From: a virus
Length of the DNA stretch: 64,000 bases
Strand: one strand, 5' to 3'
IMG/VR virus record: IMGVR_UViG_3300025121_000282
Span: 1-64,000 of that record
The notes below the pieces were generated by a model that worked only from the letters and a program-made list of their open reading frames with translations, was not told where the DNA came from and did not search any database. Shown here in pieces: positions 9,174 through 18,327 of this stretch; the first letter of the stretch is position 1; each line of letters begins with the position of its first letter. The position numbers were made by a program, and so were the translations under genes.

Positions 9174-10433
9174 ATGGCTATGACATCCGCTCAGGTTGGC
9201 CTTTCTTTTTTAAAAAAGAAGTATAAAGATGTATATGACACCTCATACACAGAGATTTCCGAACAAAAACAAGTACCACACATACCTACTGGAAGTATAA
9301 TTCTTGACAACCTTATAGGCGGCACCCGGATAGACGGCAACAAGAGAGTGTGTCCCGGGTGGCCCAAGGGCAAAATCGTAGAGTGTTACGGGCATGAGAG
9401 TTCTGGTAAGTCTACAGTAGCCATGCACTACTGTGCCCAGATTTTGGCTGCAGGTGGGTCTGTTTGTTATGTAGACCTGGAGAATGCATTTTCGCATGGG
9501 TACGCGAAAAACATGGGCATCGACATACACAGCGATAGATTTATTTTGTTGCAACCGTATACATTTGAGGACGCATTTAATATTATAGAAGTTATGGTTG
9601 AAGCAAAGGTTGATGCAGTCATCATAGACTCGGTGTCCGGATTGATCCCTAAAGCTGTGTTTGAGGCCGAATTAGGCACCGGTCAACAGGTAGACTCGTT
9701 ACCTAAGTTGATGTCCCAGAATTTGAAAAGGGTGGTCCAACTACAAAGAAAGTGCGGGCTGATTACCACCATTTTCTTTGTGAATCAGGTTCGTGACAAA
9801 ATCAAGACCAGTAAGTACGACACCGGTCCCAATGAGGACACCAGCGGTGGCCGCGCTCTTAAGTTTTATGCAACACTAAGAATAAAGCTTAGGAGAAAAT
9901 CCATCGAATCGGCTATGGTCAGGGACCCCCTTACTGGAGATTCTAGCAAGCAGGCCATATCAAACGTCATCCAGGTGACTGGGGTTAAGAACAAGATAGA
10001 TTCTAGACAAAACCATACCGCACTTATGAACATAAGATACGGACATGGCATCGACAATTATAGGAGCATAATGGACATAGCCATTATGCGCAAGATTATA
10101 ACAAAGTACAACAAAACATACCTTGAGTATGTAGGCAGTTCTCCAGAGGTGTCATTCGGTAGGCCCGCTGACGATGGTACTTGGTCCCCCATGGCTGGCT
10201 CCAAAAATGGCATTGAACAATGTAGAGCGTTCATCATAAATAACCCATCTGTGTTCAAGGATATCCTGTCTAGGGTGATGGAATACTTGTCTACTGGTGT
10301 GCAGGAAATAAGTTCCGAAATGGTGGAAGGTGAAGAGCTTGAGTCCCAAACCGTGGGTGGTCAAGAAGATTTAGAGGCAGATGAAAACGTCCCAGATATT
10401 GCTGATTTGATCGGGGATGATGACATAGAGTAG
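9174..10433 (+). CDS. recA: RecA-like recombinase
   Basis: This is a strand-exchange ATPase of the RecA family. PTGSIILDNLIGGT begins the core, Walker A is GHESSGKST, Walker B-like VDAVIIDSVSGLIP follows, and QVRDKIKTSKYD then GGRALKFYATLRIKL correspond to the L2 region and the stretch after it. The length of 419 exceeds bacterial RecA (about 350) because of an acidic C-terminal extension from about residue 360, ending DIADLIGDDDIE. The ATG follows GAGG 4-7 bases upstream. It sits between RuvC and the SbcC/SbcD genes in what looks like a recombination operon. An upstream GGTRIDGNKRVCPGWP insertion before Walker A is longer than in E. coli RecA. Confidence 0.92.
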   Translation: MAMTSAQVGLSFLKKKYKDVYDTSYTEISEQKQVPHIPTGSIILDNLIGGTRIDGNKRVCPGWPKGKIVECYGHESSGKSTVAMHYCAQILAAGGSVCYVDLENAFSHGYAKNMGIDIHSDRFILLQPYTFEDAFNIIEVMVEAKVDAVIIDSVSGLIPKAVFEAELGTGQQVDSLPKLMSQNLKRVVQLQRKCGLITTIFFVNQVRDKIKTSKYDTGPNEDTSGGRALKFYATLRIKLRRKSIESAMVRDPLTGDSSKQAISNVIQVTGVKNKIDSRQNHTALMNIRYGHGIDNYRSIMDIAIMRKIITKYNKTYLEYVGSSPEVSFGRPADDGTWSPMAGSKNGIEQCRAFIINNPSVFKDILSRVMEYLSTGVQEISSEMVEGEELESQTVGGQEDLEADENVPDIADLIGDDDIE

Positions 10434-10444
10434 GCACACTGGTC

Positions 10445-11608
10445 ATGATTACAATTAGGATCAAGAATTTTCAAGCCATAACTGAGGCCGTACTAGAAGT
10501 ATCTGGTTTTACGACATTAGTAGGAAGGTCTAATGTTGGGAAATCGTCTGTTATACGTGCCATACAGTCTTGCATCACCAACAAGCCTCCCGCTGGATAT
10601 GTGAGAAGAGGAACTACCTCGGCGCAGGTTCAAATCTCAGATGGCAATTTTACTTTTGGGTGGGAAAAAGGCAAATCTGTATCTAAGTATACCGTAAACC
10701 AAACTACGTATGAAAAAACAGGCAGAGACGTACCCGACGAAATAACCAATAACGGGTACAGACAACTAGAAGTAAACGGTCAAAACCTGGATGTGCAAAT
10801 AGGGGCACAATGGTCTCCGCTGTTTATATTGTCCAAATCAGGATTCCTGCTGGCTGATTTGGTGTCTGGCTTTACCGGCTTGGCAGTTCTGATAGACGCC
10901 ATTCAATTGGCAAATGCCGATTTATCTTCTTTTAATAAGGGTCTTAATCTTCTCAAGTCTAATTTAGAGTCTACAACTGGGAGACTCGTAGGCTTTGATG
11001 GCATAGACCCTTTCAGAGATATAGTTGTCGGGATCGAAGGCTTAGTGGAGACAGCCAACGCCAAAAGGTCTGCACTTTCACAACTTAAAGAATACAAAGA
11101 CAAGATTGATGTAGAAGCACTAGTTTGTATACACAACAAAAGTATAAAACTGGTGAACATACCCGATGTAAACATAAGCACAGACCACATAAACATCCTT
11201 GTGGACTTGCACAACAAGTACCACTTGTACCACCGTCTGAGTAACTTTTGTGTTTTAGACTTACCCGAGGTGGACCTTGATGAGTTGTTACAGAAGCAAA
11301 ACGACAGAGACACACTAATTAAGGTAAACAAAGAGTTTGTCAGTCTTTGTTATGTTTCGGATCTGTCCGCTCCCGAGGTACCACATGTGCCAGACGACTT
11401 GTTTGACAAGTCCACCAAACTAGACGGTCTGCGTGTGGTGAATGGCCAATTAAGCTCTTTGGTAACTACAATAAACAGTCTTACTGCTGAACTAAAAGTC
11501 ATAGACAACCAAATAGCCGACACGGATGTCGAATTAGACACACTGTTGGCCTCCATGTCTATGTGCGACGTGTGTGGAACAATAATACATGATCACGCTA
11601 GTAACTAG
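10445..11608 (+). CDS. N-terminal half of a split SbcC/Rad50-type ATPase, ending at the zinc hook
   Basis: The chain starts like SbcC/Rad50 (ITIRIKNFQAI) with Walker A GRSNVGKSS (27-35). A beta-rich part of the ATPase head is followed by a long helical region (about 150-370). It ends a few residues after CDVCGTIIHDH (Cys 374 and 377), the zinc-hook CxxC found at the apex of Rad50 coiled coils. No signature motif or Walker B is present. These occur in a separate gene at 14838. The stop overlaps the start of the SbcD/Mre11 gene by about 20 bases. Together they would form a nuclease complex for DNA ends. The split is not a local frameshift, because three genes lie between the halves. Confidence 0.85.
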   Translation: MITIRIKNFQAITEAVLEVSGFTTLVGRSNVGKSSVIRAIQSCITNKPPAGYVRRGTTSAQVQISDGNFTFGWEKGKSVSKYTVNQTTYEKTGRDVPDEITNNGYRQLEVNGQNLDVQIGAQWSPLFILSKSGFLLADLVSGFTGLAVLIDAIQLANADLSSFNKGLNLLKSNLESTTGRLVGFDGIDPFRDIVVGIEGLVETANAKRSALSQLKEYKDKIDVEALVCIHNKSIKLVNIPDVNISTDHINILVDLHNKYHLYHRLSNFCVLDLPEVDLDELLQKQNDRDTLIKVNKEFVSLCYVSDLSAPEVPHVPDDLFDKSTKLDGLRVVNGQLSSLVTTINSLTAELKVIDNQIADTDVELDTLLASMSMCDVCGTIIHDHASN

Positions 11609-12569
11609 AAGCGACGTCCATTTGTCAGATGTTAGTCCTAAATCCAGGACTGACGACTACAAAGAGGCTATGTTTAATAAGCTCACCACAATATTCAAAA
11701 TGGCCGCCTCATTGGAAGCAGATGCCATCTTAGACGCTGGTGATTTGTTTCACGTCCCAGCTGCGTCTAGAAACACTCATGCTCTGGTGAAAAGAGCCAT
11801 AGAAGTGCACAGAGAGTGGGACATACCCACCTATGTACTGCCTGGAAATCACGACCTGCAGATGGGGTCTTACGATTCCCTAAATAAGCAACCGTTAGGT
11901 GTGATGTTTGCGTCTAAGACTGTATTGCCTCTGTGGGGGGATAACGAATTTGTTTTAATAAAAGATGGTATAAAAGTGCGGGTGGTGGGTGTACCATATA
12001 GTCCAAAACCATCTTTGGCTGACTTCAATATAAAGAAAAAGGACGAAGACATACTCATTTGTGTTACGCACGCCATGGTTGCAAAAGATGGAACTTTTGC
12101 ATGGAAGGGTGAGTACGAAACCGAGCCAATTATGTCGTGGGACCAATTATCCGAATTTGAACCTGACGTATTTTTTGGTGGTCACTGGCACAGAGACCAG
12201 GGGGCCGCGTTGCACAATAACAAGTGGTTTGTCTATCTTGGGTCTATAGCCAGAGGGTCATTATCTCATGACAACATTGGCAGAACGCCCCGCATCGGTG
12301 TTATAACTATCGACAGAATTGGTGGCTGTGTTAATGCCAATGTTAAAACACACACACTGCCTGTGCCACCCTCAGACTCTGTTTTCAACATGGAACAACA
12401 TGCTGAGACTGTAAATATTAGGTCTAGGATAGCAGACTTTGTCACCAAACTTACTTCTGAGTCATTCATCCAGAGTACTTCTCCTGTTGATGCCATAAAA
12501 AATAGAAAAGACTTGTCTCCTGAGATTATAGACTTAGTAGTAAAATACCTAACTAACGCTGCAAAGTAA
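11589..12569 (+). CDS. sbcD: SbcD/Mre11-like nuclease
   Basis: This is a calcineurin-like metallophosphoesterase with the full motif series: SDVHLSD (Asp9, His11), DAGDLF (Asp52), PGNHDL (Asn87, His88), THAM and GGHWHRD. The size of 326 residues is that of the nuclease and cap regions of SbcD. It would cut DNA ends together with the split SbcC/Rad50 proteins encoded on either side (10445 and 14838). The start overlaps the preceding gene, so the two are translationally coupled. Confidence 0.93.
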   Translation: MITLVTRSDVHLSDVSPKSRTDDYKEAMFNKLTTIFKMAASLEADAILDAGDLFHVPAASRNTHALVKRAIEVHREWDIPTYVLPGNHDLQMGSYDSLNKQPLGVMFASKTVLPLWGDNEFVLIKDGIKVRVVGVPYSPKPSLADFNIKKKDEDILICVTHAMVAKDGTFAWKGEYETEPIMSWDQLSEFEPDVFFGGHWHRDQGAALHNNKWFVYLGSIARGSLSHDNIGRTPRIGVITIDRIGGCVNANVKTHTLPVPPSDSVFNMEQHAETVNIRSRIADFVTKLTSESFIQSTSPVDAIKNRKDLSPEIIDLVVKYLTNAAK

Positions 12570-12570
12570 A

Positions 12571-13398
12571 ATGTCCAGATACCTAAGCTACACAGGCATG
12601 TCTGTTTATAATGACTGCCCACTTAGATACAAGTGGCAGTACATTGACCAAAAAAAACCTGAGGACCCTGAAAATAAAGCTGGTACGGTGTATGGGTCGG
12701 TAATGGGTAGGATGCTCGAAAGATTTTATAATCAGGAAATGTGGAGAAACACCAGCACTGTTGTTCAAACATTATTGAATTTTGTAGACAAAGACGTAGC
12801 TCAGGTTGAATTTAAAAATAAAGACATAGACTACCCGAAAGCTAAACTAGACAGAAACCAAGTAATAGCTGATATAAACTCTCACATACCAGAAATGGTA
12901 AGGACAATCCAACGCAACTCTCTTTTAGGTATGTATGCTAAGTCAGAAGTTAAGATGAGCATTACTTCTGAAATAGATGGATGTGGGGAGTGGGAGATAA
13001 CCGGTAAAGCGGACCTGATATACACGCAGAAGGGAAAAACCTTCATCTTAGATGGTAAAGGATCTCCTAAAAGAGAAAAATATACGGACCCGGACCAACT
13101 ATTGTCGTATGCCTTGTTATACTGTAACCTACACGGGGTACCGCCAGATGGACTGGGTTGGGTATTTTTTAGATTTACTGGTGACGATTCTTTGTTGTGG
13201 CTGGACTTTACCATGGACAGTATCTTGCTGTTTAAGTCCAGGCTGTACAATACCATTAGGTCCATACATTCTGGTAAATTCGACCCCACCCCCTCAGTAA
13301 ATACGTGTAGAATGTGCCAGTACACAGACTGCAGTGCACGACTCTGTGCTAAAAAAGTTGTTAATACCTTCTCGTCAAGTGGAGCGATAGACTTATAA
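12571..13398 (+). CDS. Cas4/RecB-family PD-(D/E)XK nuclease with Fe-S cysteines
   Basis: The protein starts YLSYTGMSVYNDCPLRYKW, as RecB/Cas4-family nucleases do (Cys16). The core has GKADLIY, then FILDGKGS (the D-x-K part of the active site) and QLLSYALLY. Near the C terminus CRMCQYTDCSARLC provides Cys 246, 249, 254 and 259. With Cys16 this matches the one-plus-three arrangement that binds a 4Fe-4S cluster in Cas4 and AddB. It is probably an exonuclease acting with the SbcCD-like genes. No CRISPR array or cas1/cas2 gene is present, so an adaptation role is not suggested. The stop overlaps the next ATG by one base. Confidence 0.88.
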   Translation: MSRYLSYTGMSVYNDCPLRYKWQYIDQKKPEDPENKAGTVYGSVMGRMLERFYNQEMWRNTSTVVQTLLNFVDKDVAQVEFKNKDIDYPKAKLDRNQVIADINSHIPEMVRTIQRNSLLGMYAKSEVKMSITSEIDGCGEWEITGKADLIYTQKGKTFILDGKGSPKREKYTDPDQLLSYALLYCNLHGVPPDGLGWVFFRFTGDDSLLWLDFTMDSILLFKSRLYNTIRSIHSGKFDPTPSVNTCRMCQYTDCSARLCAKKVVNTFSSSGAIDL

Positions 13399-13682
13399 TG
13401 TCAGAATTAACCGACAGGATACTCAAGCTGCGTGGCCAGAGTAAAACCCTTACCACTAGAAGAGCCACTCTAGTTGGACAGATTGATGCTAGCAAAGACC
13501 GGTTAAGACAGATTATAGACGAGATTAAGGCCAAGGGCTACGAGCCGACAACGCTGGGGGATACTATTAAATTAGAAGAGAGCCAGTTGTCTGTGCAGCT
13601 AGCCACCATTGAGAGTGAGTTGCAAAATGCAAACAGAGAACTCACTCGGATTGAAGAGGCCATAAGTGCAAATCGTCGTTAA
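13398..13682 (+). CDS. Small coiled-coil protein, unknown function
   Basis: The 94-residue chain is almost entirely helical and heptad-like, with Leu, Ile and many charged residues from end to end, and has no cysteines or membrane segment. It starts at the stop of the Cas4-like nuclease and overlaps the clamp gene by 17 bases. It is shaped like a fragment of a coiled-coil arm, and the Rad50 halves flank it, so it could bridge or extend that complex. That idea is inference. Confidence 0.6.
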   Translation: MSELTDRILKLRGQSKTLTTRRATLVGQIDASKDRLRQIIDEIKAKGYEPTTLGDTIKLEESQLSVQLATIESELQNANRELTRIEEAISANRR

Positions 13683-14841
13683 AGCTGCAGATTTATCCAA
13701 CACTCTAGACTTGGCTTCCTTGGTTCAGGAGGACAAGGATGACGCCCCGCTGTACAACTCAGTGGTATTTAAGTACCACAATCCCACTGAGGTACTTGCG
13801 CATGCTGCTATGAAAACCATGGACCGCTTTGGCATATTTGTATTACCCCTTCAAGTAGTCTCCCCCTCCTTTGACCCTGTAGCTATATCCATAGAATCTC
13901 TGAAGAAGGCCATAGACACAACAGACGACGACGAATTTATAACCATTAGCACTGGTACCTCTGTTTCTCTTCAGTTTTTATCTAGTGATGTAAAGTTACC
14001 TATTGTAAATCCTAAGGGATTCCCCAAACTTATTGATGCCGTTCCTAACTCCAGAGTGGGTGACCTGCCTGTTTTAGTTCTAAGACAGGCTTTAGAGTTA
14101 TGTAAGTCATACATAGGCAAAGACCCGTCTAAGCCCAACGCAATGGTGGCCGAGACTAGGAGCAGAAAGGCAGACCCCCAGGTCCCTAACAGTGTTGATG
14201 ACCACGCCATGTTGGCTCTAGACATGGCATGCCAGTCTGTCTTTTCAGACCCTAGTCTGTCTTTTCCATTTAGAATAGAAGCTGCACACATTAGTAAGTG
14301 TATTTCTCTTTTGAAAAAATTGCCCCCCGACTACATGTTGGAAATACACAACAACTCCACATGTATAGGTATAAAATCCAAATTTGGCGTATTTGTGTTT
14401 AGACAGAGTCCAATAGGGTTTTATCCGAGTCTTGTAAGTTACCTAGCGTCCATGCCCAGCACTACAGACCCGGATGCTGACATTCTTCAGATAAACTCAC
14501 AAGATTTAATAAAGGCAATAAAAATTATCACAGTCCCGCTATCTGATACAGAAAACAGAATGTCTGTGTTTGTGGGCTCTGGAGATTCTAAAATTAAGCT
14601 TTCCACCACCACTTCAGGCGAAACCTCGTCTACTGTGGTGTCGTGTACAAGGCCCTCTAACTTGTCTAATGAATTGGTATTTGACATAAACTACTTATAC
14701 CTGAAACAGGCCATCTCTCAGTTGGGCACTCCGGATGTGTTTTTGGTTACTTACAGAGATAAAGTCAAGTCCAACTGGGTACAAGTTGTTGCTACCCTGG
14801 GGACTTCTTGCGGGTCTATAGTTTTTGCCAAGAAACGATGA
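13666..14841 (+). CDS. dnaN: Beta-type sliding clamp (DnaN-like)
   Basis: The protein has 391 residues, close to bacterial beta clamps (about 366). It contains weakly repeated alternating strand and helix segments. The region FITISTGTSVSLQFLSSDVKLPIVNPKGFPKLID resembles the clamp stretch where a strand pair is followed by the processed-loop motif before the second domain. The last part (about 270-390) looks like a third domain ending in short strands. Start is GTG 13666, preceded by GAAGAGG. It overlaps the upstream gene and is itself overlapped by the next (ATGA). Delta-like (32) and DnaX-like (17071) genes in the window support a clamp. The identification is by fold pattern, not strong motif identity. 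Confidence 0.62.
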   Translation: MQIVVKAADLSNTLDLASLVQEDKDDAPLYNSVVFKYHNPTEVLAHAAMKTMDRFGIFVLPLQVVSPSFDPVAISIESLKKAIDTTDDDEFITISTGTSVSLQFLSSDVKLPIVNPKGFPKLIDAVPNSRVGDLPVLVLRQALELCKSYIGKDPSKPNAMVAETRSRKADPQVPNSVDDHAMLALDMACQSVFSDPSLSFPFRIEAAHISKCISLLKKLPPDYMLEIHNNSTCIGIKSKFGVFVFRQSPIGFYPSLVSYLASMPSTTDPDADILQINSQDLIKAIKIITVPLSDTENRMSVFVGSGDSKIKLSTTTSGETSSTVVSCTRPSNLSNELVFDINYLYLKQAISQLGTPDVFLVTYRDKVKSNWVQVVATLGTSCGSIVFAKKR

Positions 14842-15479
14842 ACATGGACTTTCTAGACATAAAAAACCGTGCGAACAGGGCTCTTTCTATCTACGATGAT
14901 CTCATTGCAGAAAAAGCAAGTATAGAAGCAAGTATACGCAAAGACACACACGAAGTAGAAAAAACTCGTCAGGCCATACTTATACTTCAAGAGTTGTATG
15001 ACCAACTTATTACTACTTGTGTTAAATCCATAGCTGACACAGTCACCGTGGGGCTGCAAGCAATATTTCATGACCAAAATTTGGTGTGTGTCCCAATTGT
15101 AGAAAAGCAACAAAGTAGAGTACAAGTAGAATTTAGAGTAAAAGAAGTATGTGTCGATGGGGAAACAGAAGGAGACATACTCACTTCTTTTGGTGGTGGT
15201 GTTGCTGCCATAGTTGACATGGTGTTACGTCTATATGCTTTAATTAAGTCCCCCTCACTAAAAAAGTTTTTGGCTCTAGACGAATCTTTGGGGGCTGTTT
15301 CGGATGAGTACATCCCCGCTACTGTTCAATTTATAAAAGAGTTTTGTAAAACGTCATCTGTGGATGTGTTATTAGTTACACACAAGCCAGCATTTTCTGA
15401 AAATGCCGATTTGAATTTCCAAGTTCAAAAAGACTCTTCTGGGTATAAGATAATAAAAACAGCAGAGTTTAGAACATGA
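14838..15479 (+). CDS. C-terminal half of a split SbcC/Rad50-type ATPase
   Basis: This 213-residue protein supplies the motifs missing from the gene at 10445. It has a short coiled coil (about 20-60), the ABC/SMC signature-like TSFGGGVAAIVDMVLRL (about 116-132), Walker B FLALDESLG (144-152) and a D-loop/H-loop region ending LLVTHKP. There is no Walker A and no zinc hook. The start codon overlaps the clamp stop (ATGA). The coiled coil is far shorter than that of the N-terminal half, so pairing of the two arms would be asymmetric. Assembly of both proteins with SbcD at 11589 is inferred. Confidence 0.82.
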   Translation: MNMDFLDIKNRANRALSIYDDLIAEKASIEASIRKDTHEVEKTRQAILILQELYDQLITTCVKSIADTVTVGLQAIFHDQNLVCVPIVEKQQSRVQVEFRVKEVCVDGETEGDILTSFGGGVAAIVDMVLRLYALIKSPSLKKFLALDESLGAVSDEYIPATVQFIKEFCKTSSVDVLLVTHKPAFSENADLNFQVQKDSSGYKIIKTAEFRT

Positions 15480-15886
15480 CTGAAGACATACGCAACCAAC
15501 TTGATAAAGTAATAAAACTGCACAGAGAAATATACATTAACTCTAGAACAGAACGTGCCCCACAAAATTGTGCATATAACGCAGAGGCCACAGTGGGTAT
15601 GAATGGTTTCTGCGTAAAGACTCATGTTTGCTCGCTGCAAAACGCTCCAATCCAGGTATTGTGCGATGACCTGAATACAGCAATAAAATGCCCCTCTTTT
15701 ACTAAATACAAAACAACTGGGGATCTTAATGCAGAATACGAAGCCATACTGTCGGACCCAGACCAATTGTCTATACACTACCCAGAAATTAGAGCACTGA
15801 AATGGGTACTGTCAAAAATGGACCAAGAACCACAAGAACAGCACCACCGATTTTCTTGGAAACGGCTCTTAGGTCTTATACCGTAA
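15476..15886 (+). CDS. Hypothetical protein, 136 aa
   Basis: Unknown family. It starts four bases before the end of the Rad50 C-half gene (ATGA). The N terminus is helical. The middle holds spaced cysteines (near residues 33, 46, 52, 64 and 72) that do not form a clear CxxC finger. The C terminus is Gln/His-rich and basic. Its 3' end overlaps the next reading frame by about 85 bases, unusually long for this window, so one of the two boundaries may be wrong. Confidence 0.55.
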   Translation: MTEDIRNQLDKVIKLHREIYINSRTERAPQNCAYNAEATVGMNGFCVKTHVCSLQNAPIQVLCDDLNTAIKCPSFTKYKTTGDLNAEYEAILSDPDQLSIHYPEIRALKWVLSKMDQEPQEQHHRFSWKRLLGLIP

Positions 15887-16353
15887 AAGGACCATCTGAG
15901 TCTACCCTAGCCTTTGAACTGCCAACTAATGCTTTCTTTAATGTAGAAGATAAGTATATTATTAGTGGAGTCAACAAAACAGCGATTGCAAGACATAATA
16001 CCCATGAAAGTGTGATACGTCTCGGCTTGCATAAGGCAAAAACCATAACAGAATACTACGATGCCATTGCTCCACTACTTGGCACAAATGTGATAAAACT
16101 TGATACTGACACAGAACTCACAATCAGGGATCAGTATCTTGACCGTGAAATCCACGACGCAGTTGTTTTTACGGGGAATGAGTCATTTGCTGGTCTTGAG
16201 AGTACTAAAGACATACTAAACTTATCTGTTGTATATTATCCTGACTTAGGACCATTTGGTTTGTTGATACCAAAGGCAGGCCTTCTTATTCGGTCTGGTG
16301 ACTTAGTTGGATTTGTTTTGCCTGAGCCGAGTTTGGTGTATGCATTCATTTGA
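15802..16353 (+). CDS. Hypothetical protein, up to 183 aa
   Basis: Unknown function. The ATG at 15802 gives an 85-base overlap with the previous gene. A TTG near 15855, just before ETALRSYTVKG, would shorten this and may be the true start. The protein is a mixed alpha/beta chain without cysteines or signal sequence, and it ends with a hydrophobic stretch (GPFGLLIPKAGLLIRSGDLVGFVLP). The next gene, a primase domain, starts 14 bases before its stop. Placement between Rad50 and primase genes suggests a replication-associated role, with nothing more specific. Confidence 0.55.
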   Translation: MGTVKNGPRTTRTAPPIFLETALRSYTVKGPSESTLAFELPTNAFFNVEDKYIISGVNKTAIARHNTHESVIRLGLHKAKTITEYYDAIAPLLGTNVIKLDTDTELTIRDQYLDREIHDAVVFTGNESFAGLESTKDILNLSVVYYPDLGPFGLLIPKAGLLIRSGDLVGFVLPEPSLVYAFI

Positions 16354-17044
16354 TACAGACTTTTTGAGTGACATAGTAAAGTTTGCACACTCAAATGTTG
16401 ATTTAGCCTACGACTACTTGTCTAAACGTGGGGTTTCTGAAGATCAAATTGATGAGTTTGACTTAGGCTTTGTCCCTAATATAAATTTTGACCTTGTTGG
16501 AGCCGGTCCGGACTTTGACCGGTTTTTAAAATTTACCCTGGGGCTAAAAAGACTATGTGGCACCGTTGTTATTCCAATCACCGATTTTGCTGGGTCCATT
16601 GTTGGAATACACACCCGGTCTATAACCGCTAAAGAATACTCCATATTTGTAACCAGTAGGGGCAAGTGGAGTCCATTCTTCATAGGTGCTAAACAGGCTG
16701 TTGAGCATATATGGGCCAAAAATAAAGCTAACATTGTAGAAGGCCCATTTGACTTTTTTCCCATACAAAGACATGCCAAAAATACCCTATGTTCTTTGGG
16801 GGCACAGGTAGCTGATACCCAGGTTGAGGGACTTGCTAGAGTATGTTCAGAAGTTCATTGTGTATTTGACGCTGACGAGGGGGGCACTAGTGGGTATTCA
16901 GAACTTGAGCCTCGTGCCACAAAGAGGGGCCTTTATTGCTACAATGATAGCATTGTAGGGGTTCCTGGGTGTAAAGACCCCGGAGCGGTTTGGGAATACG
17001 GTGGCGACTATCTGATCAAAAAGAAGATAGCACACCTGCTGTAA
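16340..17044 (+). CDS. dnaG: DnaG-type primase catalytic (TOPRIM) domain without zinc domain
   Basis: The 234-residue protein matches the RNA polymerase core of bacterial DnaG. YLSKRGVSEDQIDEFDLGFVP opens it, followed by a VVIPITDFAGSIVGIHTRS strand region. TOPRIM motifs follow: IVEGPFDFF (Glu134, Asp138), VFDADEGG (Asp177, Asp179) and GCKDPGAVW. It makes RNA primers. The N-terminal CHC2 zinc-binding domain and the C-terminal helicase-interaction domain of DnaG are both absent. A stand-alone CHC2 protein is encoded at 48385 next to DnaB. ATG 16340 was chosen over an upstream TTG because it gives a short coupled overlap and starts where the family similarity begins. Confidence 0.9.
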   Translation: MHSFDTDFLSDIVKFAHSNVDLAYDYLSKRGVSEDQIDEFDLGFVPNINFDLVGAGPDFDRFLKFTLGLKRLCGTVVIPITDFAGSIVGIHTRSITAKEYSIFVTSRGKWSPFFIGAKQAVEHIWAKNKANIVEGPFDFFPIQRHAKNTLCSLGAQVADTQVEGLARVCSEVHCVFDADEGGTSGYSELEPRATKRGLYCYNDSIVGVPGCKDPGAVWEYGGDYLIKKKIAHLL

Positions 17045-17070
17045 CGTGTTTGGTAACATGAGGTACTACT

Positions 17071-18324
17071 TTGAGAGATTGGGCAACTAGATATAGGCCA
17101 AAACTTTTTAATGAGGTTTTGGGTCAGCAGCACATTATTAAAATACTAAAGGGTATCAAGTCTAATAATAGTCAATACTCCTCATCATACATATTCTCTG
17201 GGCCATTTGGTACTGGTAAAACCACCCTAGCTAGAGTGTGGGCTAAGGTAATGTCATGTGAAAGTGTCTCTTCCGACATGGAGCCATGCAATTTGTGTGA
17301 CTCGTGTGTTGGTATAGACACTGACACTTCCATCCATTACACTGAAATTGACGGTGCTAACGAGTCTTCCAAGGAAGACATGCAGAGAATTATCGAGTCC
17401 ACCCAGTACCTGCACTCTGGCCCTAAAAAGATTTACACTGTTGACGAGGCCCACCGCTTATCCTTAGCTGCCAAGTCAGCCTTGCTGAAATCAGTAGAAG
17501 AGGATGACATAACTGGGGAAAAGCGGCTTTTGTGCATGTACTGCACTACGCATGTGAAATCCATGCCCGATGCGCTTAGGTCCAGGTGTTTAGAGTTTAA
17601 AGTACTGAAACCAAACGAAGAAGACATAATAAACAGACTACAAAGTATTTGTAATGAAAATGAGGTGCAGTTTACCCCCGCTGCCTTAAGTGTGATATGT
17701 AAAACCAAAAATAACCATCCCAGGTCTTGCTTTAACACTGCTTATGCCTTATCTTTAGCCGGGCCAATCACTGAGGACAACGTTAGACAATACCTCAGAG
17801 TTTACAGTATAAACATTGTGGACTCTATTTTGAACATGGATTTAAATGGTGTGTTGGAGTTTGTAGATTCCAATTTGGAATCAGTAAGCGCAGAATCCAT
17901 TTATCAGTCTTGGATGAACGAGATTAGTGGTGCCATAAGAAGTGGTGCCATTACCAAGGGTGTTGTTGAGACCTATGACTTAATCACTAAAAGAACATCA
18001 TTTACAGAGCACTCTCTCATTTGTGATGTGGTTAGGTCACATTTTTTAGTACACAGTGCAGAACAAGTTGTTGTAAACACAACACAACAGACCCTTCCAA
18101 GTGTGCCTGTTCCACTTGTCAGTATAGGTGCTGTTGGACAGCGCCGTAAGTTGCAAGAGGGTCCGCTGGCCCACTTGTTGCCTAATAAGACTACCAGGAC
18201 AGTGCAAGAAGACAAGCCCAGCTTGACTTTGCCTGTACTCTCTGGTTTAAATTTACCAGACAAAGATCGACCTATGCCAATATCTGAATTTAAAACATTT
18301 TATACCAGAATTGTCGGAGAATAA
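17071..18324 (+). CDS. dnaX: DnaX-like clamp-loader ATPase (gamma/tau)
   Basis: This is an AAA+ clamp loader. DWATRYRPKLFNEVLGQQH is the classic DnaX opening. Walker A is GPFGTGKT (44-51), a zinc module uses Cys 63, 73, 76 and 79, Walker B is TVDEAH (124-128), and the arginine-finger motif is LRSRC. A collar-like helical part follows, then a Pro-rich variable tail (about 330-417), so it is longer than gamma but lacks a full tau domain. The start is TTG 17071 with AGG 8 bases upstream. With the delta-like (32) and clamp (13666) genes it would load the clamp for the polymerase at 49575. Confidence 0.93.
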   Translation: MRDWATRYRPKLFNEVLGQQHIIKILKGIKSNNSQYSSSYIFSGPFGTGKTTLARVWAKVMSCESVSSDMEPCNLCDSCVGIDTDTSIHYTEIDGANESSKEDMQRIIESTQYLHSGPKKIYTVDEAHRLSLAAKSALLKSVEEDDITGEKRLLCMYCTTHVKSMPDALRSRCLEFKVLKPNEEDIINRLQSICNENEVQFTPAALSVICKTKNNHPRSCFNTAYALSLAGPITEDNVRQYLRVYSINIVDSILNMDLNGVLEFVDSNLESVSAESIYQSWMNEISGAIRSGAITKGVVETYDLITKRTSFTEHSLICDVVRSHFLVHSAEQVVVNTTQQTLPSVPVPLVSIGAVGQRRKLQEGPLAHLLPNKTTRTVQEDKPSLTLPVLSGLNLPDKDRPMPISEFKTFYTRIVGE

Positions 18325-18327
18325 CAC

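Noticed and set aside
12571-13398. CRISPR adaptation role for the Cas4-like protein
   Set aside because: There are no cas1, cas2 or repeat-spacer arrays in the window. Recombination context is a better fit.
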